This document shows positions 1 through 9,516 of a stretch of DNA of 24,089 nucleotides, piece after piece. Positions within the stretch are counted from its first letter, which is position 1. Each line of letters begins with the position of its first letter. The notes beneath the pieces are model-generated. The model was not told where the DNA came from. It made no database searches and saw only the letters and a list, made by a program, of their open reading frames with translations. The stretch is from Seison nebaliae (lineage: Eukaryota; Rotifera; Pararotatoria; Seisonacea; Seisonidae). The translations under genes and the position numbers were made by a program. The stretch lies in contig JALJEE010003281.1 of NCBI GenBank assembly GCA_023231475.1, positions 1-24,089 of the forward strand. Direction: 5' to 3'.

Positions 1-120
1 ACGTTTTGCGGGTTGTTCGTTTTTTAACAGATTGGTTTCTATCTTCTGTAGAGCAACCAACATCTCCTCAGAGATGGATGCATCGTTCTTAACGATATCG
101 TCAGAACTCTTCGACGACAT
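1..120 (-). CDS. Partial unrecognised reading frame (N-terminus), open to the left window edge
   Basis: On the minus strand an ATG at 120 opens a 40-codon frame with no stop before the window ends. The peptide starts MSSKSSDDIVKNDASISEEM and is rich in Ser, Asp, Glu and Lys, with a likely helical stretch (roughly residues 17-35) of alternating Leu/Ile and charged residues. Its composition differs clearly from the surrounding A/T-rich sequence, so it is probably coding or formerly coding. I do not recognise it. The start of a retroelement structural protein is one possibility, because element remnants lie nearby, but the fragment is too short to say. Confidence 0.35.
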   Translation of the reverse strand, partial: MSSKSSDDIVKNDASISEEMLVALQKIETNLLKNEQPAKR

Positions 121-640
121 TTTCGAAATCAAATGTTAAAAAAGATATAAGATATAAATGTAAAAAAAATTTTTTTAAAAATTTTTTTTTTTTTTTTTAA
201 TTTCTATTTTTAAAGATCTATTCCTATAAGTTATTGAACATTATTCGAAATGAAGTTGTAGATAGAGGTTATGACCTGTTTTATAAAACCTAAACATGTC
301 TATTGCTTTAAGGTTCTATTGATTTAATTCTAATTTCTAATATTCTATTACAAAAATCAAAATGAAGATTCGAGCTCGCGTCCTTCTATCAAGTGAGAAC
401 CACTACACCACCATTCAAAGTATTCTGAGCATCAAGATATTTTGATGCTGTTCAGCATATGTTATTTATACAAGACTTTGATGTCATATCTTTTATAATG
501 CCTCAGTTCAAATTTTATACGATAAAAGAATATTCTAAATATATTTAACCAGACCTATATGTTAGACATTTTGGCCGTTGAAAGGAGAAAAAACGTCTGT
601 TTAGATAATTGGTCAATTTATCATCGTTTTTTTTACCTCT
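121..640. other. Intergenic AT-rich stretch
   Basis: No gene is visible. The segment holds homopolymeric A and T runs at about 163-200 (upstream of the partial frame at 1-120) and the tRNA-like remnant at 351-416. The remainder up to the stop of the next gene at 641 is ordinary AT-rich sequence. Confidence 0.6.
351..416 (-). repeat. Degenerate tRNA-derived sequence (SINE head or tRNA pseudogene)
   Basis: The minus strand carries TGGTGTAGTGG (plus 400-410), a near-perfect RNA polymerase III A box. It is followed after 24 nt by GAGCTCGAATC (plus 367-377), which matches the B box GGTTCGAATCC at most positions. The text between includes AGAAGG, as in tRNA-Glu/Asp-like sequences. The A-to-B distance is about nine bases shorter than in an intact tRNA, and neither the acceptor nor the T stem pairs well. 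It is therefore not a working tRNA gene. A tRNA-derived SINE head or a pseudogene fits. Confidence 0.45.
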
Positions 641-2578
641 TTATCTTGTAATTAACTTGCAAAAACATGACCCACTAAAACGTTCTTTAACTTCATTTTG
701 ATCTGATGGTGTTCGCTTCATAGGTTTAATGACGGTTCTTAAGTTATTTATCAAACTCTGATAGGTATTTCTCCGTTGCCAAGCAGTGTTTTCAGGGGTT
801 ACAGTGGTTAGAAAATCAGTGCTATGGAAGAACTCCTTCAAATTTTCAATAGGTACAACTTTATCATTATTAACTAACCACCAATTAGAACTAAAACTGC
901 GAACTAACGCTAACGCATGAGATGGATTCGATATTCCGTCAATGATAATTCCACTTTTTTTTATTATATTTGTAACTTCTAAATTATGAAGAGTTTCTTT
1001 AAGAATGATCTCTTCCATAACATTCTTGATATATGAGATGATATCATTCTCTCTATATTTATTAACTTCGTCTATTATATTCTTGATTTGTGGTATACTC
1101 ACCAACCAATTCGAAATTACGTTTAGTCTCTTTAACATAGTTCTTTCGACCTCTGAATTAATTAGATTTGGAGAAACGAATGATTTCATCCACATCCTAT
1201 ATTCATTTTGATACATTGTAAGAGTAAAGGCGAAAACTTCATATTCTTCATTCTTCTCTTCTTTCAAAGAATTACAGTTTTTGAAAAGTTTCTTATAACA
1301 TGGTGTTAAACCACACCAGAAATTATCAGGTAAACTAAATTGAACAATTCGATAAACTGCGTCAAATTCACGATACGTCGTTAAAAATATATATTTTTCA
1401 TTATGTTTCATATATGATTTTCTGATATTCTTCGCTAAATCGTTGATCATTGATGATGATGGATAAAATTGCATTAAAAAGTTATGACTCCTTTCAAAAC
1501 CAATGATTACTGACGATGGAATTGAATATTTTTGAACTAATTCGGTCATTTGTATTGTCATCCATTCATTTGCCGAATGAAAAACTCCATTTTCCCAAGG
1601 TTGAGACAGATACATATATATTCCCAATGTCTTAACATCGTCTTCAGTTATATTTTCAAACATGGTCAATTTGATGAAAGTCAAATTTAAATGAGGATAA
1701 TATGTCAAAAAATATGGATGGTCGACTTTTTGCGGTAGAGGGAAAATACTTGTATATTTCAATTCCGATATTTCTTTTGAACCATTGGAGTAAAAAGTAT
1801 GAGCAACAATTTCATTTTGTCGAACGCCTCCTCCACTGTAGAATAAAGAATTGAAGATCAACATTAAAACTGAATTAAAGTTTACATCTAATTCATTTGA
1901 TTCTACATAATCAGTTGTACTTTTATATGATAAAGATTTAAAGTTAGAACAGAAATAATTCTTCAGACTTTTCCAAATTCCTTTACGGTCATTGTCGTCG
2001 TAAAATTGTAATTGCTCAGTTCGAATTTCTGGTCTTTCAAACGAATAATTCAAGAATTTCTGTCTAACTAATTGCAACGGATTGGTGATATTTGTTGAAC
2101 GACATTCTCTTTCTGCTAATCGATTATTTGATCTGAGTAAAATTAATCTATAAAAATTCCATAAAACTAAACTGCCAATATGAGTCTCTTTTAATTTTAC
2201 ATTTTCTTCAAGTTTTCGACAACCCGAAGAATGAGGATGATCTTTACAAGAGAATCCTTTATGAAGTTGAGAATCATCTGATTGGAAACCCATCATTATC
2301 ATAACTTCATGAATCAAATAAGCATGTTCGATATTTTGTTCCAACTTAATTTTGGTTTTAGATTTTAATGGAATATTCTTCTGCAATTGAGAGCAAATTT
2401 CTGGAGAACAATGGTTATTTTCGTATAACAATACCATCAATGATGGGGATGCCATGATCAATTGGAGAGCGGTTAAGGTATAACAAACGCCACATTTGTT
2501 CAAAATGTGGGGAGGTGTGTTGTAGGGGTCTCTTATATCTTCCAATTCAATTTCCGATTTATGAATCAGAGTGGTCAT
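641..2578 (-). CDS. Divergent ubiquitin-specific protease-like protein (peptidase C19 fold), single exon
   Basis: An uninterrupted 645-residue protein. The first true ATG is at 2578; an upstream in-frame TTG is not a credible start. The N-terminus reads NKCGVCYTLTALQLI (residues 27-41). In the ubiquitin-specific protease Cys box an oxyanion Asn stands five residues before the catalytic Cys, followed by Tyr at +1 and Leu-Gln at +6/+7. N27, C32, Y33, L38 and Q39 occupy exactly these places. Near the C-terminus SHALALVRSF..NWWLVNNDKVVP (residues 553-576) matches the His box, giving H554 and N570 as the likely rest of the triad (the family uses Asp or Asn there). About 520 residues lie between the boxes, which is long, and I see no classical paired CxxC zinc ribbon. 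The usual GN before Cys is GV and the Gly before His is Ser. Lack of introns is unusual beside multi-exon neighbours and could reflect retroposition. I infer a deubiquitinase or a related inactive ubiquitin binder; substrate unknown. Confidence 0.55.
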   Translation of the reverse strand: MTTLIHKSEIELEDIRDPYNTPPHILNKCGVCYTLTALQLIMASPSLMVLLYENNHCSPEICSQLQKNIPLKSKTKIKLEQNIEHAYLIHEVMIMMGFQSDDSQLHKGFSCKDHPHSSGCRKLEENVKLKETHIGSLVLWNFYRLILLRSNNRLAERECRSTNITNPLQLVRQKFLNYSFERPEIRTEQLQFYDDNDRKGIWKSLKNYFCSNFKSLSYKSTTDYVESNELDVNFNSVLMLIFNSLFYSGGGVRQNEIVAHTFYSNGSKEISELKYTSIFPLPQKVDHPYFLTYYPHLNLTFIKLTMFENITEDDVKTLGIYMYLSQPWENGVFHSANEWMTIQMTELVQKYSIPSSVIIGFERSHNFLMQFYPSSSMINDLAKNIRKSYMKHNEKYIFLTTYREFDAVYRIVQFSLPDNFWCGLTPCYKKLFKNCNSLKEEKNEEYEVFAFTLTMYQNEYRMWMKSFVSPNLINSEVERTMLKRLNVISNWLVSIPQIKNIIDEVNKYRENDIISYIKNVMEEIILKETLHNLEVTNIIKKSGIIIDGISNPSHALALVRSFSSNWWLVNNDKVVPIENLKEFFHSTDFLTTVTPENTAWQRRNTYQSLINNLRTVIKPMKRTPSDQNEVKERFSGSCFCKLITR

Positions 2579-2668
2579 TGTTCGCAATTAAAATGAAATC
2601 GAAAATTTTGAAAAAACTTAAAAATGAAATTTAATTTTGGAACGTAAACCTTTTCGATTTTAAACATA

Positions 2669-2975
2669 TTAGTCATCCTGAAAATTGAACTAAAAGAATT
2701 TGGAAATTCATCCAAATAAACCCCAATACTGATTATATTTTTTTTTATTTATAGAATCAAATAACCTCGGAGTAAATTAAGAAGAAAAGAAGATAACCGG
2801 CTGTACCGATTGTCTTTAATAAATTCCCTTCCAATATCGATTTCACATTGTAAATAATGCGGAATAGATAAGTGATGTCGAAATTAGAGGTAATATGACG
2901 ACCATCATCTAAAGATTGAGGAACTTCCAACGAATAATAAGAACAGAAAAATTTTATCGGAGTAAAAAAAATCAT
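2669..2975 (-). CDS. Possible small membrane protein, two exons, unrecognised
   Basis: An ATG at 2975 opens a 70-codon exon ending at 2766 (donor GAG|GTTATT). A strong acceptor, CAATTTTCAG, precedes GAT GAC TAA at 2677-2669, giving a 72-residue protein ending IYSEDD. Without splicing the frame also closes quickly, ending IYSEVI. The protein has a hydrophobic N-terminal stretch, a polar middle (LDDGRHITSNFD) and a C-terminal membrane-like segment GTAGYLLFFLI. Codon usage looks protein-like, with no low-complexity bias. It lies on the same strand, about 90 nt upstream of the protease-like gene. I cannot match it to a family. It may be an internal exon of a larger gene or chance. Confidence 0.3.
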
Positions 2976-3299
2976 TATTAGAAAGAATTATATTCAGATA
3001 ACTATGAGCAATAAGAAGTGGAAAATGCTTCAATTCGCAGACGGAGAACATAAATGCCTTATTAAACGGTTCTCAGCAAATTTCACTCAATTAGAATTAT
3101 AGTTATTATTATTATTAGCTATGTAATTATTAAATAGTTATATGTTCCGTCAAGACATAAGAGACTTACCAGTGTTAGACATAGAAAGGGCTGGTCCATA
3201 AAAATCGGAACAATAAGTAACGAATAATTTAAGTTTCAATTGAATCGAAAAATATTTTCACCGATGATGGACGAATAAAAAGATCTGAGGAACTTAAAT
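2976..3299. other. Intergenic / uncertain stretch
   Basis: No supported gene. A plus-strand frame of 32 codons starts at 3004 (MSNKKWKMLQFADGEHKCLI) and ends near 3102, just before a short ATT repeat (about 3103-3118). It looks weakly coding but has no recognisable relatives by eye. The sequence from about 3180 may already belong to the retroelement remnant that follows. Confidence 0.4.
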
Positions 3300-4700
3300 T
3301 TAATTTCATCAATTGTAGTAGCCGATGGATCAGAGATCAGAGTATTCGGTGCCATTACATGAAATTGTGAAATCAACAATTTATTCATGCTAATTAAGTT
3401 GAAGATAATATATACATAATTTGGCAGTTCCCATAATTATTGGGGAAAATATTGATGGGCAAAATAAAAAAATCCGAGGATCGATAAGAACGAATGGAAT
3501 AATAAATGCAATTCGAATCGATGATAATCGAATAAGCGATGTTGTTTGAGCAAAATTATCGGATCAAAAATTAACGAATAATCATACGGAATATCTTTGT
3601 AAAAATCTGGAACCGAACAAGAAAATTATCGGCTCGGACGATAATATTGGATGCTATCAAACAAAGAAGTTCCGAATTTAATTAAATGGAAAGAAAATCA
3701 TTTTTCATTTCAATCACATTCCTTTCAAGCTGCGAGAAGTAATAGAGGAAATTTGAAAAAAAACAACATAATAGCTGAAACAAGCCCTGAATTTAGTTTT
3801 TCATTAATGCTAGTGACGAGGAAAGATGGAAAGTGGCAAATTTTGTTACTCAATAATCGATTTGAAGAATAGTTATTATCAGATCATGATGGACGAAGAA
3901 TGTCAGAAATACGTCCCATTTCGAACATATAACAAAACGTATTCATTTAAAATAATGCCTTTCGGATTACGAAATGCTCTTCCATTTCTCCAAAGAATGA
4001 TTAAGGAAGTTCTAGAGAATATACGGCACTATATTTAGACGATATACTGGTGTATTCAAATTCTCCGGACGAACATCTTGATCATCTCAACAAAGTATTC
4101 ACTAAGATTCGTGAAGCAAACGTGAAGAATAAAATTTCGAAAAATGCAAATTTTTTCAAGAGAAAATAAAGTATGTGGGACATCAAATTTCGAAGAAAGA
4201 GTTCAACCGGATGCATCAAATCATTTGAAGAACAGAAAGTCCCACAATCATTGGAATTATATTGCAAATGAACGAAAAAACAGTCAAATTTACGCAAGAC
4301 ATTTTTCCCACTTCAACAATGACAAATCTCCTATCTTTACATTCATAGGATAGAATATCCTCTATCATCAACACAGTGTTCTTCTTTTTGCAACTATCAC
4401 CATAAAAATTGACGAAAAGAACATTGAATATCACGACCGAACAAATATGTTGAGCGTGAATTCGAAATACGGTTGATCGCAAGTATTTACGGATACAAAT
4501 GATCATGTCTGACGAACATCTGTCTTTTCCATTCATACTGTTCGGCGGAATGGCAACAAAAATAAAAATAAAATGAGAATTAATATCGAGTGCGAGAGAT
4601 TTATTAAGAAAAAATAATGAATACCGTTTTGTCACCAGAATTATTGTAAAAAACGGTTTTCCAATTAACTGTGGAGAAACTCTTCCACCAATAATCAACC
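3300..4700 (+). mobile_element. Ty3/Gypsy-type LTR retrotransposon remnant, copy 1 (protease, reverse transcriptase, decayed tail)
   Basis: A fossil pol region on the plus strand. Around 3310-3380 the peptide VVADGSEIRVFGAI resembles the retropepsin region of Gypsy elements. From about 3640 to 4170 there is reverse transcriptase sequence with IDLKNSYYQIMMDEE, the KIMPFGLRNA motif and the YLDD box followed by a Gypsy-type EHLDHLNKVFTKIREANVK stretch. Beyond about 4200 similarity fades and a ribonuclease H part cannot be read with confidence. It is broken, with at least half a dozen breaks. No gag, integrase or terminal repeats are recognisable for this copy, so the limits given are approximate. 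The degree of decay suggests an old insertion. Confidence 0.75.
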
Positions 4701-4999
4701 ATCTAATCGAACTAACAACTGTGAGTAAAACCTGTAAGATTGAAGTGTTGAAAGAAACTAATCTTGGGAAGAAATGTTATATGCAATACCCAAAGAAGAA
4801 TTGAAATGAGTTGATATGTATCAAATGTAGTTTTCCTATTTTGTATCAGTTACAAATTTTTAGATAAAAGATAGATATTAGCTACGAGATTGCTTTATTT
4901 TGGATAAGATGCAAGATGAAAAACGAACGTACTGATAATAAGTGATAGTCGATAAAAGATCCATCGTCTGATAAGGTCTGTCTCCTTCCTGAGGTCTGA

Positions 5000-6696
5000 T
5001 AAGAAGTTTTTACGCTACCAACAAACGATGAGCTTCTAAGGAAATCCGCGGGTCATAAATATTATTCTACGTTCGATTTAAGAAGCGGGTATTACCAGCA
5101 TTCACGTTAAACGACAAGCAATATCAGTTCAACCGGATGCCGTTTGGTCTTTGTAATGGTCCGGCAACTTTCCAGAAAACGATGGTGAAATTATTCCCGG
5201 ATATGATCAATAGAAGCGTACTGATATATCTCGACGATATTATAGTGTTCAGTAAAGATTTGGATTCCCACATTAAAGATGTAGAAAAAGTATTTTCTAA
5301 ACTTAAAGATGCAAATCTGAAAATACGTATCGATAAATGTCACGTTACAAAAAAAAGAATAACGTATTTGGGATTTGTCGTTGATAACGATGGATCCACT
5401 TTAATACCGCATAGAACTACTGCATAATCGTTTATACATAATCTCTTATTAGAAGAACTACTGCATCATCCAACAAAATCGAGTTATTTAATGAAGAACG
5501 GACTACTAATAATGAAAGAACCGTTCAATGGAAACAACGAAATCGTAATCGAAACCCCAGAAATAATAAAGCAGAAAATTATTTTTGAATTTCATAATTC
5601 TTCATTCGCTTCTCATTATAATTGGAAGGAGGTATTCAGAAAAATCGAAAGATATTTCCACTGGGAAGGTATGAAAACCGATATGCGCAGTTATTGTTTT
5701 AACTGTGACTTCTGTGTCAGAATGAAGCATTCAAATTTTTCATGGAAGCCAGAAATGAAAACGAGAAAATGCGAAGAACTTTTTTATTAATGGCAATTAG
5801 ATGTCATGGGTCCGCTACAAATATCGAATTATCAAAACAAATATATTCTTGTTTGTGTCGATGTGTATTCCAGATACGCAGAAACATTTCCATTAGGCAG
5901 TCAAAAAGCGAAAAATATTATTTCATCATTGGAGAAATTGATATTCAGATTCGGAAAGATGCCTTTTATTCGCACCGACAATGAATCAAATTTTATTTCA
6001 GGAGAAACCAAGAAATTCTTAGAAAAATGGGAAATAAAACAATTAGTAACATCACCACACCATCATCAATCACTCGGGATAGTAGAGCGATTGAACAAAA
6101 CGATCCGGTCCGCGCTACGAATCTGCAACTACAACAATCATCAAAATTGGGAAGATCATTTAACAGAAGCCACATTCGCTTATAACATCAAACAACATTC
6201 GACTACCAAATTATCACCATTCGAAATTGTATTTGGTAAAAGTCCAAAATATCCAACGAACATAATACCGGTTATGGACGTACTACAAGCGGTAGATAAA
6301 AGCGACAAAAATATGATGAAGAACCAAATCAACCGAATCGAGCTCATGGAAGAAACAAGAGAACGAATACTTGAACAAGCTCGGAAAGCGTTCGAAAGAC
6401 AGAAGCTCCATTATGATAGGAAGAATAAGCAACGATCATATATACAAGTAGGAAATAAGGTCGCGAAAGAACTACACATGCTTCCAAACTCTATTGAATC
6501 AAAGAAACTAATACCAAAATATTCATCAAGTGCAACAATTGTTAAAATATTACCGGATAATAAAGTTCTAGTACGCTATGACAGTGCTGGAAGAGTTGAA
6601 AAGGTCCACCAGGCGGGACTAAAGAATATTGGAAGAGCGGAAAAGGTTATCAGAATGGAGGATTTAATCGAAAGAGAAGAGCGTGTAACAGCTTAA
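5000..6696 (+). mobile_element. Ty3/Gypsy-type LTR retrotransposon remnant, copy 2 (reverse transcriptase, integrase)
   Basis: A second, separate fossil on the plus strand. Reverse transcriptase sequence at about 5050-5430 includes FDLRSGYYQ, NRMPFGLCNGPATFQ and YLDDIIVFSKD. It repeats the region already present in copy 1 with different sequence, so it is another element. After missing material, an integrase follows: an HHCC zinc-binding part (about 5560-5740, ending FNCDFCVRMK), a catalytic core (about 5800-6230) and a GPY/F-like C-terminal module ending near 6690. The integrase part looks better kept than the rest. The copy is broken, with roughly three to five breaks plus lost internal sequence. 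Gag and flanking long terminal repeats were not found. Confidence 0.85.
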
Positions 6697-6736
6697 AAAC
6701 GATAAGCTTAGATGCTCACGTTTTATTAATTAATTG

Positions 6737-6788
6737 TCTTTTATTATTATATCTTATCTTTTATTATTATATCTTATCTTTTTATATC
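6737..6788. repeat. Short tandem repeat, 20-nt unit, about 2.5 copies
   Basis: The unit TCTTTTATTATTATATCTTA occurs twice in exact succession (6737-6756 and 6757-6776) and is followed by a degenerate partial copy TCTTTTTATATC. It starts 41 nt after the end of the integrase remnant. Confidence 0.85.
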
Positions 6789-7099
6789 TTCATATCTTCC
6801 ACGAATAAAATATCTTTCTTCGACTATCTTCAATATTCCGCGGGAAACCGTCACAAGATGAAACTTATTAGACAATTATCCAATGTTTGAAAAATTTTTG
6901 TGATTCTCAATTTTAAAGAGATATTTGCCTGGATTACTTTGAGATAGAGAAAATAGTCCTTTCTCTAAAGATTGAAGTGGGTAAAAAATAAAATTTTACT
7001 TTTTCGTTTGATCGTTTCTTCTAATCCAAACATAAAAAGATGAAAAGAAAGAAGTATGAGAAGAATTGAAAGGTACATAAATTTTGTTCTTTGAATAAT

Positions 7100-7105
7100 T
7101 TTAAT
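7100..7105 (-). terminator. Candidate poly(A) signal for the lipase gene
   Basis: Plus-strand TTTAAT reads ATTAAA on the minus strand, the common variant signal, about 80 nt downstream of the lipase stop codon. Confidence 0.35.
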
Positions 7106-7185
7106 AAAATCTAAATATTAAAATCTATGTTGTATAATCTTCTATTAAGATTTGTAATAATTAAAATCACGACCAAAATGTGAGA

Positions 7186-9158
7186 TCAGCCTAGCACTCT
7201 CGGTATTATTCTATCAAAAAGACAACGAAAATAGAAGTCAACACGCGTCCGCATTATCCATTCTGAAGAAGTTGCCTTGCAAATCAATCTGAAATTGAAA
7301 CTCATTATTTTTGAAATTTTGTAAATTGAAAGATGAAACGTTTCGGATAAGAATTCAGAATAAAGATAAATTTTCTTTGATAAGAATTTGTAAGTTATAT
7401 TTTCCGTCCTGGGATATACCAATAACTTGACAGCCTTTATTCCTTTAGTAATGGTATTGAATCGTGAATGTGATAGTTGCATACCGAAATACTTTTTAGG
7501 TTCAAGAATAATTCTAAAATTATTAAAAATACTAATTTGTGTTTGACCCTAAAAGACAAACCTTCCGGGTGTAAAAAGTGGCAAGAGGTGATTCTTATGA
7601 AAATTGATAGATCTTATATATTTGTTATTTTTATCAAAAAACTCGGCCATTATCATACCATCAAAATTTTTTTCAGGTATAAAACCCAAATAACTATTAC
7701 GAACTGAAGATTTAAGAAATGACCAAATAAGATTAATTTAAAATATAAAGAAACCACAATAATTAAAATCTGGAACATCAAATGTGCCAGTTAGTATGTA
7801 TTTCTTTCCAGCCGCATTTGGCTTCTTATAAGAGTACTCTTCTTTTACACCAAAAATCGGACAATATCCATTTAACATATTCTGATAAGTATCACAATGA
7901 TACATTGGGTAAATGCAATTCTTTTTGAAGACTGACATCAAAAAATAAACAGCAGCCATATGATCACAACTCAGAGCCAATTGGGCACCTAATTAACATG
8001 GAATTCATATTCAACTCGAGTTATATTTATAATAAGAAATTAATGGGAAACCTGTAAAATTAAGTTTCACTAATTGATTCAGAGTTCCGGTAAGTTTCTT
8101 TATCGGGCTATGTATACATCCTGGTTGATGTTTACCATTATTCAATAGAATCTTTTCAGTTGCTGAAGTTGCTACCATGCCCAACCCGTTGAAAATAGAT
8201 GTTGCTGAATTGGAATGGATCACTTGAACATTCAACGCGTCTGCCTTATAGAGACGAGCATAATTTGGGAGGTGTTCGAACATATAACCGGCTGGATCCA
8301 GAGCTAAAAGTTAATTATATACAATTTGTTTAATCGAATGGAAGAGAAAGAAACCAATTATATGTCGTACATTGTTAGAATACTTACCAATATAGCCACA
8401 TATATGAGCGCCTAAACTATGACCGATGAGATATACATTGTCCATATTATCGTAATGATAAAGGGTTTGTCCAACTATTTCACCAACCAATCTCGTGTTT
8501 GCAACAGCTTGTTGATAAAAGGGTTTGTTGCCTGCACTCCAATCAACAACAATTACAGTACAATCGTCATTCTGTTGTGGGCGAGAGTTGGATCGATTTA
8601 TCCTCAAATTTCAAATTAAAACTTAACGGCTAATAAATTTTCCCTTAACATTACCATCCAGTCGATAGTGGGATTTATCATATAACCATGTATAATGAAA
8701 TATACCTTACTATAATCTTGAGGTAACTCAAGTTTTCCATCCCATGGAACTATAAGTGAAGACTTTTGACTGTGATGAAACTATTTAGTAGGAATTCAAT
8801 TGGTGTAAATTAGTTTAACTTCTTATAAACATGATACCGCATGTTGAGCCCTCGCAACGAGGTAGGTGCAATCTTGAGAAAGCGATGGAAAGTCCCACCG
8901 TATGGAGCAGTAGTGTTAAATGGTCCAAATGGACCATATCGGCTACAATTTCTAGAATTGATAAAAGTAACTTTAATGAATATTCGATTCATTTCCGAAA
9001 AAATTTCAAAATATTTAACCACTTGCAGCAATTATAAGAAAACTATAAAGTTTTTTGAAGGACATTTACATAAATGCAAAACAAAAAACGGAATAAGAAA
9101 TAAAACTGAAACTAAAACATCGAATTTTGTGTCGGAGTTTACAACGGTCATTTATCAT
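7186..9158 (-). CDS. Secreted pancreatic-lipase-family lipase with PLAT-like C-terminal domain, nine exons
   Basis: Exons read as 9158-9070, 8951-8820, 8769-8628, 8571-8388, 8303-8052, 7988-7755, 7703-7562, 7513-7340 and 7288-7186. All junctions are GT-AG and in phase, giving 483 residues (human pancreatic lipase has 465). Exon 1 encodes a signal-like hydrophobic stretch (FSFSFISYSVFCFAF). Then follow the family pattern CSRYGPFGPF (Cys32 on), FIIHGY, VIVVDW, the nucleophile elbow GHSLGAH (Ser173), ALDPAG (Asp185) and SCDH (His276), a complete triad. QPGC (Cys245) and Cys274 frame a lid of about 28 residues. After residue 345 comes a weak PLAT-like domain with KAVKLLVYPRTENITYKF and a closing Cys pair (LICK...FRC). 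By family it should hydrolyse neutral lipids or phospholipids extracellularly or in the gut; substrate cannot be told. Introns are 48-118 nt. The last intron is a multiple of three without a stop, so it could be retained. Exon 1 is the least certain. Confidence 0.88.
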
Positions 9159-9339
9159 TGACAACCAGTTGAGTTTACGTTCTTACTTTCGTTAAGATTC
9201 TTTCGTTTCTACGCAATGATTACAATGACTATTATAGATCTGACTGTTGATGTCAAATTTGAAGAAACATATTTTTGAGCGTTCAACTTCTTCCACAATA
9301 TACGAATAATCTAATAACTATACCCACATTACATCTAAA

Positions 9340-9516
9340 TTGACATCCATGGCGTGGTAGTTATCGGGAAAAACTATAGAACATGGATGTCAAGTTGGGA
9401 GGAACGAACAGACAAATCATGTCATTCTGTAGTTTTTACGTTAGAAGATCTCTATAATGCAGAGGAAGCTGAAAACTGGTTTTTTCTCTTTCTTGCTCCC
9501 GATTTGACATCCATGG
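9340..9516. repeat. Short inverted and direct copies of a 12-13 nt motif
   Basis: TTGACATCCATGG occurs at 9340-9352 and again at 9504-9516 in the same orientation. Between them CATGGATGTCAA at 9382-9393 is the inverse. The first and second copies can form a 12-bp stem with a loop of about 30 nt, and the second and third a 12-bp stem with a loop of about 110 nt. The inverted and third copies fall inside the likely first readable exon of the small plus-strand gene. Confidence 0.8.

Larger units (their letters stand above)
6697..7185. other. Intergenic stretch after the retroelement remnant
   Basis: No gene is visible. It contains the 20-nt direct repeat at 6737-6788 and then AT-rich unique sequence up to the 3' end of the lipase gene. 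A possible trailing part of the retroelement cannot be excluded because no second copy of any terminal repeat is present in the window. Confidence 0.5.

Noticed and set aside
641-2578. Reading the 645-residue protein as a retroelement product because fossils lie nearby
   Set aside because: It has no gag, protease, polymerase or envelope motif, is uninterrupted, and carries the USP boxes.
7477-7707. Plus-strand open frame of 76 residues
   Set aside because: It lies antisense to lipase exons 7 and 8, which fit the family and splice in phase.
7738-7988. Ending the lipase at the stop at 7738 (a PLA1-type enzyme without PLAT domain)
   Set aside because: A donor at 7754 joins in phase to three further exons whose text fits a PLAT-like domain with terminal cysteines.
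8572-8654. Lipase exon 3 donor GTAATG at 8654
   Set aside because: It would drop MVMLRENLLA, which fits the family between the FIIHGY and VIVVDW motifs; the donor at 8627 keeps phase and restores normal spacing.
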